Below, one piece after another: positions 11,200 through 21,600 of a stretch of 64,000 bases of DNA (position 1 is its first letter; the number at the start of each line of letters is the position of its first letter). The notes below the pieces were generated by a model. The model had not been told where the DNA came from, did no database searches, and saw only the letters and a list, made by a program, of their open reading frames with translations. Origin of the DNA: Procambarus clarkii (taxonomy: Eukaryota; Arthropoda; Malacostraca; Decapoda; Cambaridae); the NCBI RefSeq assembly GCF_040958095.1, contig NC_091219.1, positions 28,501,850 through 28,565,849 of the forward strand, in the 5' to 3' direction. Both the position numbers and the translations under genes were made by a program.

Positions 11200-11460
11200 T
11201 GTTATTTAAGGAGATGGAGGAAGAGAAAAGAAAAAGGGGATGAGGAGAGGAGGGAAAGAACGAGAAAGAGTATTGGAAGGAGGAGACGTATTAGAGTTTT
11301 GCTGCAAAGACTAGAGGAAGAGAAAAGAGAAGGAGGAGTAGGGAGAGGAAGAGGGTGAGGAAGATGAGGGGAAGGTTGAGGCAGAAGAGGAAAAGGAGAC
11401 ACACTTGAGTTAAACTGAGAAGACAGGAGAAAGTGAAAGAAGTAGAGGCACGCGGGGAAG
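11200..11460. other. Purine-rich low-complexity tract
   Basis: The plus strand is dominated by 'gga', 'gaag' and 'aaga' runs. This explains the Ser/Leu/Phe/Pro-rich frames on the opposite strand, which are not genes. Confidence 0.8.
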
Positions 11461-11627
11461 ATATATTTAGAGGGATCAGGTGGGAAGCCCATTGCCTCAC
11501 TGACCAGGTAGAGTCCACTATCTGACCTTGGCTAGTGTGGCGGGGGTGGTATTGAGCCTGGTATACTGCGACCAGTACACTGATGGTGATGCTGCGACCA
11601 GTATGCTGATGGATGAAGGTGACATGT

Positions 11628-11697
11628 CCACTACGGGCTCACCATAGCCCGTGCTACTTGGAACTTTTGTTCGAAGTAGCTGAATCTCAAACAATAA
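11628..11697 (+). repeat. Short interspersed repeat, family F
   Basis: 'actacgggctcaccatagcc', 'cgtgctacttggaac', 'gtagctgaatc'. Third plus-strand copy within about 3 kb. Confidence 0.8.
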
Positions 11698-11699
11698 TT

Positions 11700-12310
11700 G
11701 CTCCGCAACTCCCACTACAACAGGTCGGTTATATCATCATAACAACGAACATTATTTAACCAACAGGTAATTCCTGAAAGGTGTGTAAATTATGAGAACG
11801 TAACACCATTCTTGAACACTTAACCAGGCTCTCACAGTCCAAAATAGTATCTAATTGTGTAACTTTCCAATCAAGTGAGCGTTCTGAAGGCTTATACACG
11901 AGTCCACGTGAGTCTCTCAACGTGTTACAGTATCACAGGAATAACACGGCTCAGTTTCCTCACAAAAACGTTATCATAACATCAGTGTGTTACACAAAAG
12001 GCACTGTAACATATGTGGTAAAATAGCGATATAATACAACACCAGATAGTTGTATATTTTGTTTAATCTAACAACTAAATTCTTGATACAAGCAGACAAG
12101 CCGGATGAAACCATCAGGTCATGTACAGAAAACATCACTAAAACAAAGACTTTCGTTTACCCGAAAACAAAAATAATAACACTGTTTGAATTCCCTGTTT
12201 TTTTAACACGGCATTTCATGGTTTTTTAGGCTTAATCTCCAGAGGGTTATCATCAACGTCAACAATAGGGTTATTGTCTGCCTGTATACACTGTGAGTTT
12301 ACTCTAGTCC
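11700..12310. other. Spacer, no gene seen
   Basis: AT-rich, no motif-bearing frames and no repeat family recognised. Confidence 0.5.
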
Positions 12311-12312
12311 TG

Positions 12313-12395
12313 GATGTTGTTGTTGTTGTTGTTTTAGCTTTAGCTACTCAGAACAAGATGTCCATGTAGCACGGGCTATAGTGAGCCCGTAATAT
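12313..12395 (-). repeat. Short interspersed repeat, family F
   Basis: Reverse orientation copy: 'gttgttgttgttgttttagc', 'tagctactcagaacaa', 'agcacgggctatagtgagcc'. The GTT run represents the expanded 3' 'aac' tail. Confidence 0.8.
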
Positions 12396-12859
12396 ACTAG
12401 TCCTGGACTATGTTCAGGAGTAAAGTACAGGTGGTAGTTGGTAAGGTGTTGTGGTGGCCTTAACAACCCTCCGACGGACCATGGGCCTCAAGCCAAGCCT
12501 GCGGCTATCCAGCAAGAGCGGTGCACCAAAGTATATTATCGAGAACCCGGAATTCTTTATTGAGAGCCGAGAAGGAACCTGACCGTAATACCTGCTGGAC
12601 CCTATGTTAATTGACACGCCCTTTTCAGCCCTCTGGTGGCAGTTTTGGGGAAAAGTCACACGTCCACTTTTATGTTTCTTGTTCATTAAGTCACAAATCA
12701 GTGTCACCACGTGCACACATTGAAAAATTATCACCAAATACTATTCAATGTGAAGCTTCGGGGAACATGAGTACGCTCAATGGGACCAAAGTTAAGCTTA
12801 CAAGTCTTGAGCTCAAAAGATAATACACTGGAGGTAATCACTTTGCCACCACCATGTAA

Positions 12860-12980
12860 TTAGTGCTATTATATAATGCAGCATTAGCTGCATTATATAA
12901 TAATAATAATCCAGCATTAGCTGGATTATTATTATTATCCCAGCTAATGATGGATATAATCCAGCATTAGCTGGGAGCAT
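12860..12980. repeat. Nested small palindromes ('ccagcattagctgg' type)
   Basis: Alternating 'ataatgcagcattagctgca', 'ttatataata', 'atccagcattagctggatta' segments give several overlapping hairpins with AT loops directly before a family B SINE. The unit 'gcattagct' occurs five times. Confidence 0.75.
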
Positions 12981-12989
12981 TAGCATGGG

Positions 12990-13232
12990 AGTCTGACAGC
13001 TGAGTGGATAGCGCTTCGGATTCGTAATCCTGAGGTTCCGGGTTCGATCCCCGGTGGAGGCGGAAACAAAAATGAAACTTTCTTTCACCCTGATGCGCCT
13101 GTTCACCTAGCAGTAAACGGGTGCCTGAGAGTTAGACAGCTGCTACGGACTGCTTCCTGGGGGGGTGTAACAAAAAGTAAGCCTAGTTGAGGACCGGGCC
13201 GCGGGGACGCTAAGCCCCGAAATCATCACAAG
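12990..13232 (+). repeat. tRNA-derived SINE, family B
   Basis: Head 'ctgacagctgagtggatagc' and box B 'gggttcgatccccggt' with a different anticodon arm from family A ('cttcggattcgtaatcc'). From 'cctagcagtaaacgggt' onward it tracks family A, including 'gaggaccgggccgcgggga'. A second copy is at 34229-34463. Confidence 0.85.
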
Positions 13233-13234
13233 AT

Positions 13235-14380
13235 AAGATCCATGGTTAGGTTTGGTTACATTAATTTAGTGTATTTCTCAAATGTGTGAAATACCAAAAT
13301 CGAAAACAATTAGAGTTGTCTCTAGAATTTCATTTGCAGAAAACCATCTCCTCAAACCGTTTCAAAGAAAACGAGTAGACATATTTTAAACCAACGATAT
13401 ACAATACAATAAAGTTATAACTTGAGAACTGTTCAGACAAAGGTTCACTTGCCAATTGATAAGTAGACTATTACTGAACTGTATTATGCTTTCAGACCAT
13501 CACAAATATCTAAATAACTTGTCAGTTTCTGTGAGAATGGGTTTGTTATCTCGTGGTAATCTCATTACCTTGAGAACGGGCTGCAACCTATTAAATGTTA
13601 CCTCAGAATAGGTGTCAAGCAAGAGTGAAACCCCACTACCTTGGAGTCACTGGGCCTAGTCGTTACCAATATGCACATATAACACAGTAGTACAAAAAAA
13701 GTCATTCCACTTAAAAGCTAGCTTGAATGAGTTTGTTAAGGTCTTAAGACCAAAAACCTGTAATGATTTCGATGATTTTAAGAGTTCTCAAAAATATAAT
13801 TATATAATGAACTTCGGAGCTATTTTTTTCAACTTCCTTCTCAAGTGAAGAAATATATATATATAACAAATTCGTGCTAGACTCATTGATCTCACGCTTT
13901 CTGTCATATTCAATAATATATGTCTAAAAAAAAGACTATAAAAATATTTATCTGATAAAGAGGAAAACGGCCTCGGGCCAGGCTAGGGGAGTAGAAGAAC
14001 TCCCAGAACCCCATCAAGCAGGTATCAAGGGTCCGGTGGGAGCCTTGGAAAAGGTGGAGAAGAAATGGGCACTGCTTGCATGAAAGCAGTGGAATTTTTG
14101 GGGAGGGGGGGGGGGGGGGGAGAAAAAACATATGGGCAGCGTCTTGCATGTGACAGGCGCAAGCTGCTGACTACGCCCACACGCACACGGGACCCCTTCA
14201 GTTACTATGTCCCTTGGCTGGGCCCGACGACCCCCCACCCTCCCCTCTACGACGCGCTCTACATCGGGCCCCTAGCTCTTTGGGCCCCCATCTGTTTCCA
14301 CATGACCATGCTGGGCCCCTTCAGTTTACTATGCCCCTCTCCAGTAAGTTCAGTAGAACTTCGGTTTCAACCCTTTTAAC
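13235..14380. other. Spacer, no gene seen
   Basis: AT-rich to 13960, then a G-rich stretch including a poly-G run of about 17 at 14103-14120. Positions 14200-14340 are C-rich. No supported gene. Confidence 0.5.
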
Positions 14381-14510
14381 CCTGTCGTAGCTCAGTCGAT
14401 TAAGGCAATGTCTGGGATGCTCCCGGACGCAGGTTCGAATCCTCGTCACGGCCCTTGTGGATTTGTTCATTTGATGCATCACGTTAGTGTGATCTCTGTG
14501 TGTTCACTCT
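14381..14510 (+). repeat. tRNA-derived SINE, family E
   Basis: Clear tRNA-like head 'tgtcgtagctcagtcgatta' with box B 'gcaggttcgaatcctcgtca', then 'cggcccttgtggatttgttc', 'atttgatgcatcacgtta' and 'gtgatctctgtgtgt'. Best-preserved copy of this family in the window. Confidence 0.85.
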
Positions 14511-14629
14511 TTTTCCCGCGCAAACATTACGGAGGTTTTGTGTTCATTTTCTTGTCAATTTTGTTTATGTAAGTAATGAAGTTCGCGCGGCTTTGTTATT
14601 TTTCCGTGTTTATTTTTTTGCTGTTTTAC

Positions 14630-14862
14630 TCCCTGACACCCAAGTGACCATGGACCCCCTGACAACCAAGTGACCATGGACCCCCTGACACCCAAGTGAC
14701 CATGGACTCCCTGACAACCAAGTGACCATGGACCCCCTGACACCCAAGTGACCATGGACCCATGACACCCAAGTGACCATGGACTCCCTGACACCCAAGC
14801 GACCATGGACCCCCTGACAAGTGACCATGGACTCCCTGACAAGTGACCATTGACTCCCTGAC
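14630..14862 (+). repeat. 26-bp minisatellite
   Basis: About nine copies of a 26-bp unit close to 'ccccctgacacccaagtgac' plus 'catgga', the last two shortened to 'ctgacaagtgaccatggac' form. Because 26 is not a multiple of three, three different repeat peptides are open on the minus strand. They are artefacts of the array. Confidence 0.93.
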
Positions 14863-15228
14863 AGCACTATATTATCATCGGGAACATAACGCCACCTTTA
14901 TAGTCTGGGGATTTTTCTGTGTTTTTATTTAAGTCAAATTATATTTTGCTTCTTATTTCGAAACAGAAGATGGAGTGTGTGGGAGGCAGGAGGTGGGTTG
15001 GAAGTGACTGGGGGAGAGAGGTAGGGAACCTGGTGGGGAGGGAGGGAGGGAGGTTGGGAGAGGCTGCAAGGGGTGTGGGGGGACGCCAGACTGTACAGGA
15101 AGGGCACCTGGTGAAGGAAATTATCTTGCTTGTGTTAAAATGGAATTTCCGGTAATTCCAAGAAGACAGAGGGCATGTGAAGGATAGTGAAGAGAAAGGA
15201 ATAAAAGAAAGACACACACAGAATGTGT

Positions 15229-15243
15229 GTGTGTGTATATGTG

Positions 15244-15332
<89 letters not shown>
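15229..15332 (+). repeat. TG/AT/AC compound dinucleotide microsatellite
   Basis: A short (tg)n and 'tatgtgtatgtg' run leads into about 33 units of 'at' (15250-15316) and then (ac)n. It lies at the end of the adjacent family I SINE copy. Confidence 0.97.
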
Positions 15333-15545
15333 GAACAAGCCCCTGAATGGTCCCCAGGATTATATGCAACTGAAAACTCACACCCCAGAAGTGACTCGAA
15401 CCCATATTGCCAGGAGCAACGCAACTGGTATATACAGAACGCCTTAATCTGCTTGACCATCACGACCAGACATAAGGAAGTGATAGCCGAAGCTATTTGA
15501 ACCACTTCCTCGCCGGCACTCAGATGGTAATCTTGGGCATAGCAT
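15333..15545 (-). repeat. tRNA-derived SINE, family I, copy 1
   Basis: Plus-strand reading 'gaatggtccccaggattata', 'ctgaaaactcacacccc', 'gtgactcgaacccatattgc' (reverse complement of a box B, 'gggttcgagtcac'), 'tgcttgaccatcacgacc' and 'tgatagccgaagctatttga'. The tRNA-like head is therefore on the minus strand. Confidence 0.8.
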
Positions 15546-15591
15546 TTTATCAAATTACCTCATTCTTTGGGGCACACGTGAGGAACACAAA

Positions 15592-15805
15592 TGCGAACAA
15601 GCCTGAATGGTCCCCAGGACTATATGCAACTGAAAACTCACATCCCAGAAGTGACTCGAACCCATATTGCCTGGAGCAACACAACTGGTATATACAGGAC
15701 GCCTTAATCCGCTTGACCATCACGACCGGACATAAGGAAGTGATAGCCGAAGCTATTTGAACCACTTCCCCGCCGGCACTCGGATGGTAATCTTGGGCAT
15801 AGCAA
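15592..15805 (-). repeat. tRNA-derived SINE, family I, copy 2
   Basis: Direct repeat of the element at 15333-15545 with only scattered substitutions, ending at the same 'ggtaatcttgggcatagca'. Confidence 0.85.
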
Positions 15806-15807
15806 TA

Positions 15808-15972
15808 TAGGTTCGAGTCACTTCTGGGGTGTGAGTTTTCAGTTGCATATAGTCCTGGGGACCATTCAGGCTTATTCGCATTTGTGTTCCTGTATATACC
15901 AGTATATAACAGTTGCGTTGCTCCTGGCAATATGGGTTCGAGTCACTTCTGTGGTGTGAGTTTTCAGTGATA
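15808..15972 (+). repeat. tRNA-derived SINE, family I, copies in inverted orientation
   Basis: Reads 'ggttcgagtcacttctgggg', 'gtgagttttcagttgcatat', 'ggggaccattcagg', then a second partial 'gggttcgagtcacttctg'. It is inverted relative to the two preceding copies, so the pair 15592-15805 / 15808-15890 can fold back. Confidence 0.75.
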
Positions 15973-15989
15973 TAGATTATATTATATAT

Positions 15990-16690
15990 ATATATATACG
16001 CACATACACACACACATTTTAGTATATTTTGGTAAGAGTCTTTCTGGTAAATATATGTTGTTGAATATGACAAAGGGTAAGATTGATAATTCTAACACGA
16101 ATCTCTTCGCTTACGTTTTTCTTTATTGTCGAGGGTAATTGAAAAATTAACTCTCCAAAAGTCATTTTTTACATTTTTATTTTTGGTCTGATGCCTAAAA
16201 GCACTTTGTAAGGCTTAAATAAAGTAAGGTTTTTTGTAGGGCGTAAGGAAAATAAAGAACATGGAGAGCTAAATTATTAAGCGTAGCAACAAGAAACTTC
16301 TTATGCCAACATGTCAAAGAGGCCCACAAGAATGAGAGAATGCAGCACTCTCATTTACCAGTTTACACAGATATAAATATGAGCTGCATTGTACAGACCA
16401 ATAGGCTTTCTGCAGGTGCCTGTGCTCTTGTGTAATAGTAGTGGTAGGACTGAAGGAAAGCTGAAGGCACCAGAAAGAGGACAGACTTACCATGAAAGGG
16501 GCCATAACAGATGCAGTTGGCAAACAACAAAATATTGTACAAGGGTATTGACAGGGTATTTCACCAGCAGTGGTCTGTTTTGCTTCACTAACTTTGTGGC
16601 CGCTTCCTTGGTCTTCCCCCTCTGTCCTCAGTCTACTGAGGACCGAGTCTACCGGTGTTGGTAGACATGATTAAAATTCACTGACAATTT
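15990..16690. other. Spacer, no gene seen
   Basis: No supported gene. A 91-codon frame at 16389-16664 has no splice context or motif. Confidence 0.45.
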
Positions 16691-16850
16691 TATCAGTGTC
16701 ACTGCTCTCCAAGCCTCTCTAGAGGGGGACCAGGTTTTGGCTTGTGGTCCTTGGTAGGCTCAAATACAACTCTGTGACTGATGGCACCTTGTAGTTTGGC
16801 ACTATCAGTATAGTAGCTCCAGGGTGCCACAAGGGGCTCCCCCAGAAAAT
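16691..16850 (+). repeat. Unclassified dispersed repeat shared with 20680-20840
   Basis: Shares blocks such as 'ctctgtg(a/g)ctgatg', 'actatcag', 'gtgccacaaggggct' / 'gagccacaaagggct' and 'cccccagaaaa' with 20680-20840 in the same order. Origin not recognised. Confidence 0.6.
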
Positions 16851-17094
16851 ATATATATTATTTTATAAGTTTCTTTTTGAATTCAAGTAAAAAATATTCA
16901 AAAACAAATTCTATACTGTAGCAGAACATCCTTGGATATACAGATTTTCAAATGAACTAAATTTGAATACTGTATTGCTACCAGTTTCAAAAATTTGCAT
17001 GAAATTTTACACCTTGAATTTACATTTCTTTTCTTGTAGACTAAAAAGGACTACAAATAATAAATGAAGAATTTTTAATTTGTTTTAATTATCA

Positions 17095-17262
17095 GGGAAG
17101 AGTGCCAAACCATTACTTTATAGCACTTGGAAAGGGTCAGGATAAGGATTTGGGATGGGACGGGGGAAAGGAATGGTGCCCCAACCACTTGGATGGTCAG
17201 GGATTAAACGCCGACCTGCATGAAGCAAGACTGTCGCTCTACCGTCCACCCCAAGTGGTTGG
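17095..17262 (-). repeat. tRNA-derived SINE, family D
   Basis: Plus-strand 'atagcacttggaaagggtca', 'tttgggatgggacggggg', 'tggtcagggattaaacgcc', 'aagactgtcgctctaccgtc'. The tRNA-like head lies at the high-coordinate end on the minus strand and abuts the LINE fragment at 17283. Confidence 0.8.
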
Positions 17263-17282
17263 ACGAGAAAATGAAGAAAAAT

Positions 17283-17470
17283 ACATTTGTGCATCAGAAC
17301 ATTGAACAGTGTTGGGCTAAGCACTCCACCCCGAGGTGTACCCAACTCAAAGGGTGCACAATATTTACTTTTGACCCCCTTGAAAAGGACTGAGGCAGTT
17401 TTGTTACTCGGGTAACCTGAGCCATATCAACAGTCTTCCCCTTAACTCCAAAAGAGGCTAGTTGTATGTC
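17283..17470 (-). mobile_element. LINE reverse-transcriptase remnant (motif B region)
   Basis: The minus strand encodes 'LGTPRGGVLSPTLFNVLMHK', a close match to the GTPQGGVLSPTLFN motif of non-LTR reverse transcriptases. It is cut by the neighbouring family D SINE within about 60 bp. Dead fragment. Confidence 0.8.
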
Positions 17471-17474
17471 AGCC

Positions 17475-18453
17475 TTAGTCTAAGGGTTAATAAAGCAGTT
17501 ATTAACTAATTGCAAAAAAAACTGTTTTATTAGTTCAGAACATTCAGCTAAAAGTAGTCATCTATATTGCAAATACTGTATTGTTTGTGAAGTTTTAAAA
17601 TAGTGTTTATACTGTACAGCATATGAACTTTTTCAAACCTAGGATACATTTGGTTAGGCCTTTGACAGGTTAGATTTTTTGTTTTCACACTTTGTTTCTG
17701 CTTTAAAATTTTATATCTTAGTATAAAACTTGTAGTTATCTGTGTGCAACCAACAAATTCTGTATTCATTTCTGCCATAATACATACTGTCTTATTAGCG
17801 AAGGATGGGTTACACAAATATGCAATCTTTATTAAAACAAATTAATGACCATTGGGTGTCCAATGAACACATCATAATTACTATTTCTATAGGGTGTGGC
17901 GATACCCACAACTGCCAATGTCATGCAAGAACAAGTGTAAGATCAGCCAGAGGATACTTGATCTTTTGTTTAATACTTCACAAGCAATAGCATCACTGCA
18001 TTGGAGGTGGCTACACTAGTAACACCCACTTTACAGGTAAGGTGTCAACGAGCATCATGTGAATTGTCATACACGTAATAATTGCCTTTTGCCTCGCCAC
18101 ACTCAATACTCATTTTAACACATTACTTCAGAACCAGTGGCACAGAGAATATCTGACATGTCGTGCATGAATAAATTTATTAACAAAGTACAGCATCTAA
18201 TTTTCTTTACTATAACATGCTAAAATATGTTGACAGCTCTAATCATATTATACAAAGACTATCATTATCAACATTTCCAATATTGTGTATATATCATTCA
18301 GTATATTTTACAGAATGAAAATTACAGTAGCAGTACAATTCAGTATATAAAAGTACAAGAAAGTCTAACTGTACCTGTTATGATCAATTGGCTAGGAATG
18401 GCTCAGCTCAGATAGACATGTTTTTATTAAGCAATGCATTCTATTGCCAGTTT
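17475..18453. other. AT-rich spacer, no gene seen
   Basis: No supported gene or repeat. It includes the putative 3' end of the minus-strand gene described next; 'tttatt' at 18423-18428 reads AATAAA on the minus strand. Confidence 0.45.
18423..18428 (-). promoter_or_regulatory. Candidate polyadenylation signal of the CENP-N-like gene
   Basis: AATAAA on the minus strand, about 25 bp after the stop codon. That would make a very short 3' UTR; other AATAAA-like hexamers further downstream (for example near 18170) are alternatives. Confidence 0.3.
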
Positions 18454-18627
18454 TCATTCGTACTTGGCAATACAGTGCGTTTTGCCACTGGTTCTTATTT
18501 TTTCTAGCCATGGAGGAATATCTGTAATCACTTCTCGTTCTCCAAGCTCCTTAAATAAATGGAAAACTGAAGGCGCATGAACCTCTAAGTTCACTGACGA
18601 TAATCGGAAGCCTTTTAGCGCTGGAAC
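18454..18627 (-). CDS. CENP-N-like gene, terminal exon with stop
   Basis: 174 bp: acceptor 'cctttcag', 57 codons and a stop. Encodes 'VPALKGFRLSSVNLEVHAPS', 'VFHLFKELGEREVITDIPPW', 'LEKIRTSGKTHCIAKYE'. The pattern of a strand, 'P-V...L..L', then a 'DIPPWL' turn resembles the C-terminus of CENP-N. Confidence 0.87.
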   Translation of the reverse strand, partial: VPALKGFRLSSVNLEVHAPSVFHLFKELGEREVITDIPPWLEKIRTSGKTHCIAKYE

Positions 18628-21600
18628 CTGAAAGGAATAAACACACTGTATAATGAGATATTTTTTCACTGCATCTAATCAATGGAGATATTTCCAGGCC
18701 ATATATCAGGAATAGCTTGCAACACAAAACAATATAATGAAGATGGAATTCTTACAAAATAAAAATAAAGAAAATGCTACATAGTTTACTAGTATTTTAA
18801 AATATGGATAAATTTATAAAAAGTAATAACAGACATTAATATCACATTCAATTATTTTGGATTCCCAAGCTTTACAAAAGCACATTTCAATAGTAATGTA
18901 ACTAAACCCAAAATCTGTATGGTGCAGATAGCTACTCTTCAGTGTACAAAGTTCAACCCTCTGGTTCCAGTGAACCTAGCACTTCACCAGTTCACTAATA
19001 ACACTTCTTTTTATTTTAGACAGATTTGGTCGTGCTTCTTCGCAAGCAAGCCCTGAACGAACCCTCCGACAGAGCTTGCTGGGCCCTAACAAAGAAATTG
19101 AGTTCCCACTGCATCAGTATTGACAAGTGCTGTATTCTACTTGAAGTTTAAATGCACAGAGGACTTGTGTTTGATTTTGTCCACAGGACTGAGTTGGCCA
19201 GATGACAGTCACCACAATTTATAGATTCAATTCAACTTGCCATTCCAGTTTGGATTGATACAAACTAAAAACTGGGCAATAGCAGAATGTATTAATGCAG
19301 CAAGGCGAGAAATTCTTGAATAAAACAGATAGTGCCTTCAAGAACAATTAAGGATGGAAAGACACAGATGTCAAAAATAACAAGCAATGATCATGCTCTT
19401 CGATAAGTTACTACAAGGAAATCTGGTATATAGAACATAACCATGGAAAGAACAGGATGATCACGACTTTCAATAAAGTTCGCAACATCATCGTATCTGC
19501 CATTTAAAAGTCTGTTCGCAAAGGAAATATAATAAGAAAGATTGATTTCACTTTCCCTCTGCTACCAAAAATACCATGGTTTGCTTTTGTGAAATGTATA
19601 CTTTAGTGACATGTGACAGGTCCATTAAAAGTGTCAAATGAACTTCTGTAAGTTAACTTTTCAACTTTCTTCTCAAGTGAAGAACATAAAAAAGTTAGAG
19701 AAAAATAATGTCTTCAAGAATTAATGCTTCCAGAATATAATTTTTTAAATCAAATGACAAATAAGCTACTGACTAGCGACTACTGAAAAGCAATACACTG
19801 CTTCCCTTCCAATATTCAGCATGAAAGACAAATACGCAATTCACGCCAATAATTTTTACAATTCCTTAACTCTACACAATCCTATAAACTTATACCCATC
19901 TTAAAAATATTTTCATTTTACCCAAAGTTCTTAAGTCTAACGTTCTCTTTCTCTCTCTCCTTCGTAGACTATCTTCATTAACAATTTCCACTACATACTA
20001 AAATCAACTTAACACATTGGTTTTCAACTTGTCAACCAACTTTCCATACTGACCTCTGTTCTGATAGGCATATTATTCACAGTGGTGGAAACCTTCCTTA
20101 TGCATGGAATTTGCTTAAAGTGACAGCCAAGCTTCTGGTGAATCACACTGCTTGTAGTGTTAATATTCACATCACCACCTTTTAATAGGGCATCCTCTTG
20201 GACATCGTCTGTTGCAGCTGTCATTTTCAAATCACACTAAAAGGAAACAAATTTGTTAACATTTTCAACATCCAAAATATAATATACCATATTCACAAAC
20301 AACCCCATTCTAAAAAATAACTATTAGTATACCTTGTTTCTTACAGTATTTTTAAAAATACCTTGAATACATTTCATCTACAGCATAGTTGATACCTTTT
20401 GGTTTTAGTGCATTAATTAAGTACATGTTAGTAAGAGACATTAATCCCAGACAGCAGCAGCAGAGTCGACCCAGCTCACACTACACATCTGCCAGAACTG
20501 TGGGTGGGGATGCTGGCTGACTGGGAGCTGCCTTCCCCCAAAATATTGAGGAGGTGGGGCAAAGGAGCTTGCATTAGTTTCAAGAGATTTTCATTGTTTA
20601 CAGTGTTGGGAGAGTTCTTTCAGTGGTTCTCAAGGCTGTGGTCTCGTCTGAAGCCTGCAATGGTTTGTTTTGTATTGCTTCCTTCCCCAGTGACAGCAAT
20701 AAATGTCACTGCATTTCTGTTGAGGGGGGCAAGGGTCTGGCTCTGGTTGGCGATAGAACTCTGTGGCTGATGCAACCTAGAAGTGGTACACTATCAGGGA
20801 GCCACAAAGGGCTACCCCCAGAAAAGGTTGAGAAACACTGATGTAGATGAATATTACAATACATTTAAAGAAACAGTACTGAATTACAAAAGGTGGGCAT
20901 ACATTAATAAAGTTTGTTTAAAATTGAGTGATATAACTAGCAACGTGACTGATCTCTCTGACTGGACAAGGAACCTTTGTGAATTGACATATTTTGGTTA
21001 ATACCTTTAACCAAAGGTACAGTATATCAATAGGTATTGCATGTAGCTTTTTCATTAGATGCAACTCAATATTTATGATCCATAGGCTTGGTGTGATTTA
21101 CGGGCTCACTATAGCGGCTGAGCCGGCTATAGAGAGCCGGCGGCTGAGCAGACAGAACACTGTACATGTGATCCTGTGGTCCCGGGTTCAAACCCGGGCG
21201 CCAGCGAGAAACAATGGGCAGAGTTTCTTTCACCCTGATGCCCCTGTTACCTAGCAGTAAATAGGTACCTGGGAGTTAGTCAGCTGTCACGGGCTGCTTC
21301 CTGGGGGTGGAGGCCTGGTCGAGGACCGGGCCACGGGGACACTAAAGCCCCTAAATTATCTCAAGATAACCAAGAAAAGATAGCCTGTGCTACATGGAAA
21401 TTTTGTTTTGAGTAGCTGAATCTAAAACAACATTGGTCTGATGAGGCTAAACAAATCTTTGACTCGCAGATGATGAGTCCCAATAACGTGGCTGAAGATA
21501 TGATTTCCAAACCCCACATCAGATATGTGGTTTGGATATCAAATCTTTGATTCCTATTACAAACACCACCCCGGCATTTTGAGAGGCAGCACATATGAAG

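Noticed and set aside
14555-14867. Three overlapping Gly/Trp/His repeat proteins on the minus strand
   Set aside because: All come from the 26-bp minisatellite, and no frame has splice or start context.
15121-15405. Tyr-Ile repeat frames
   Set aside because: Translation of an AT microsatellite; the same applies to the frame ending at 29909.
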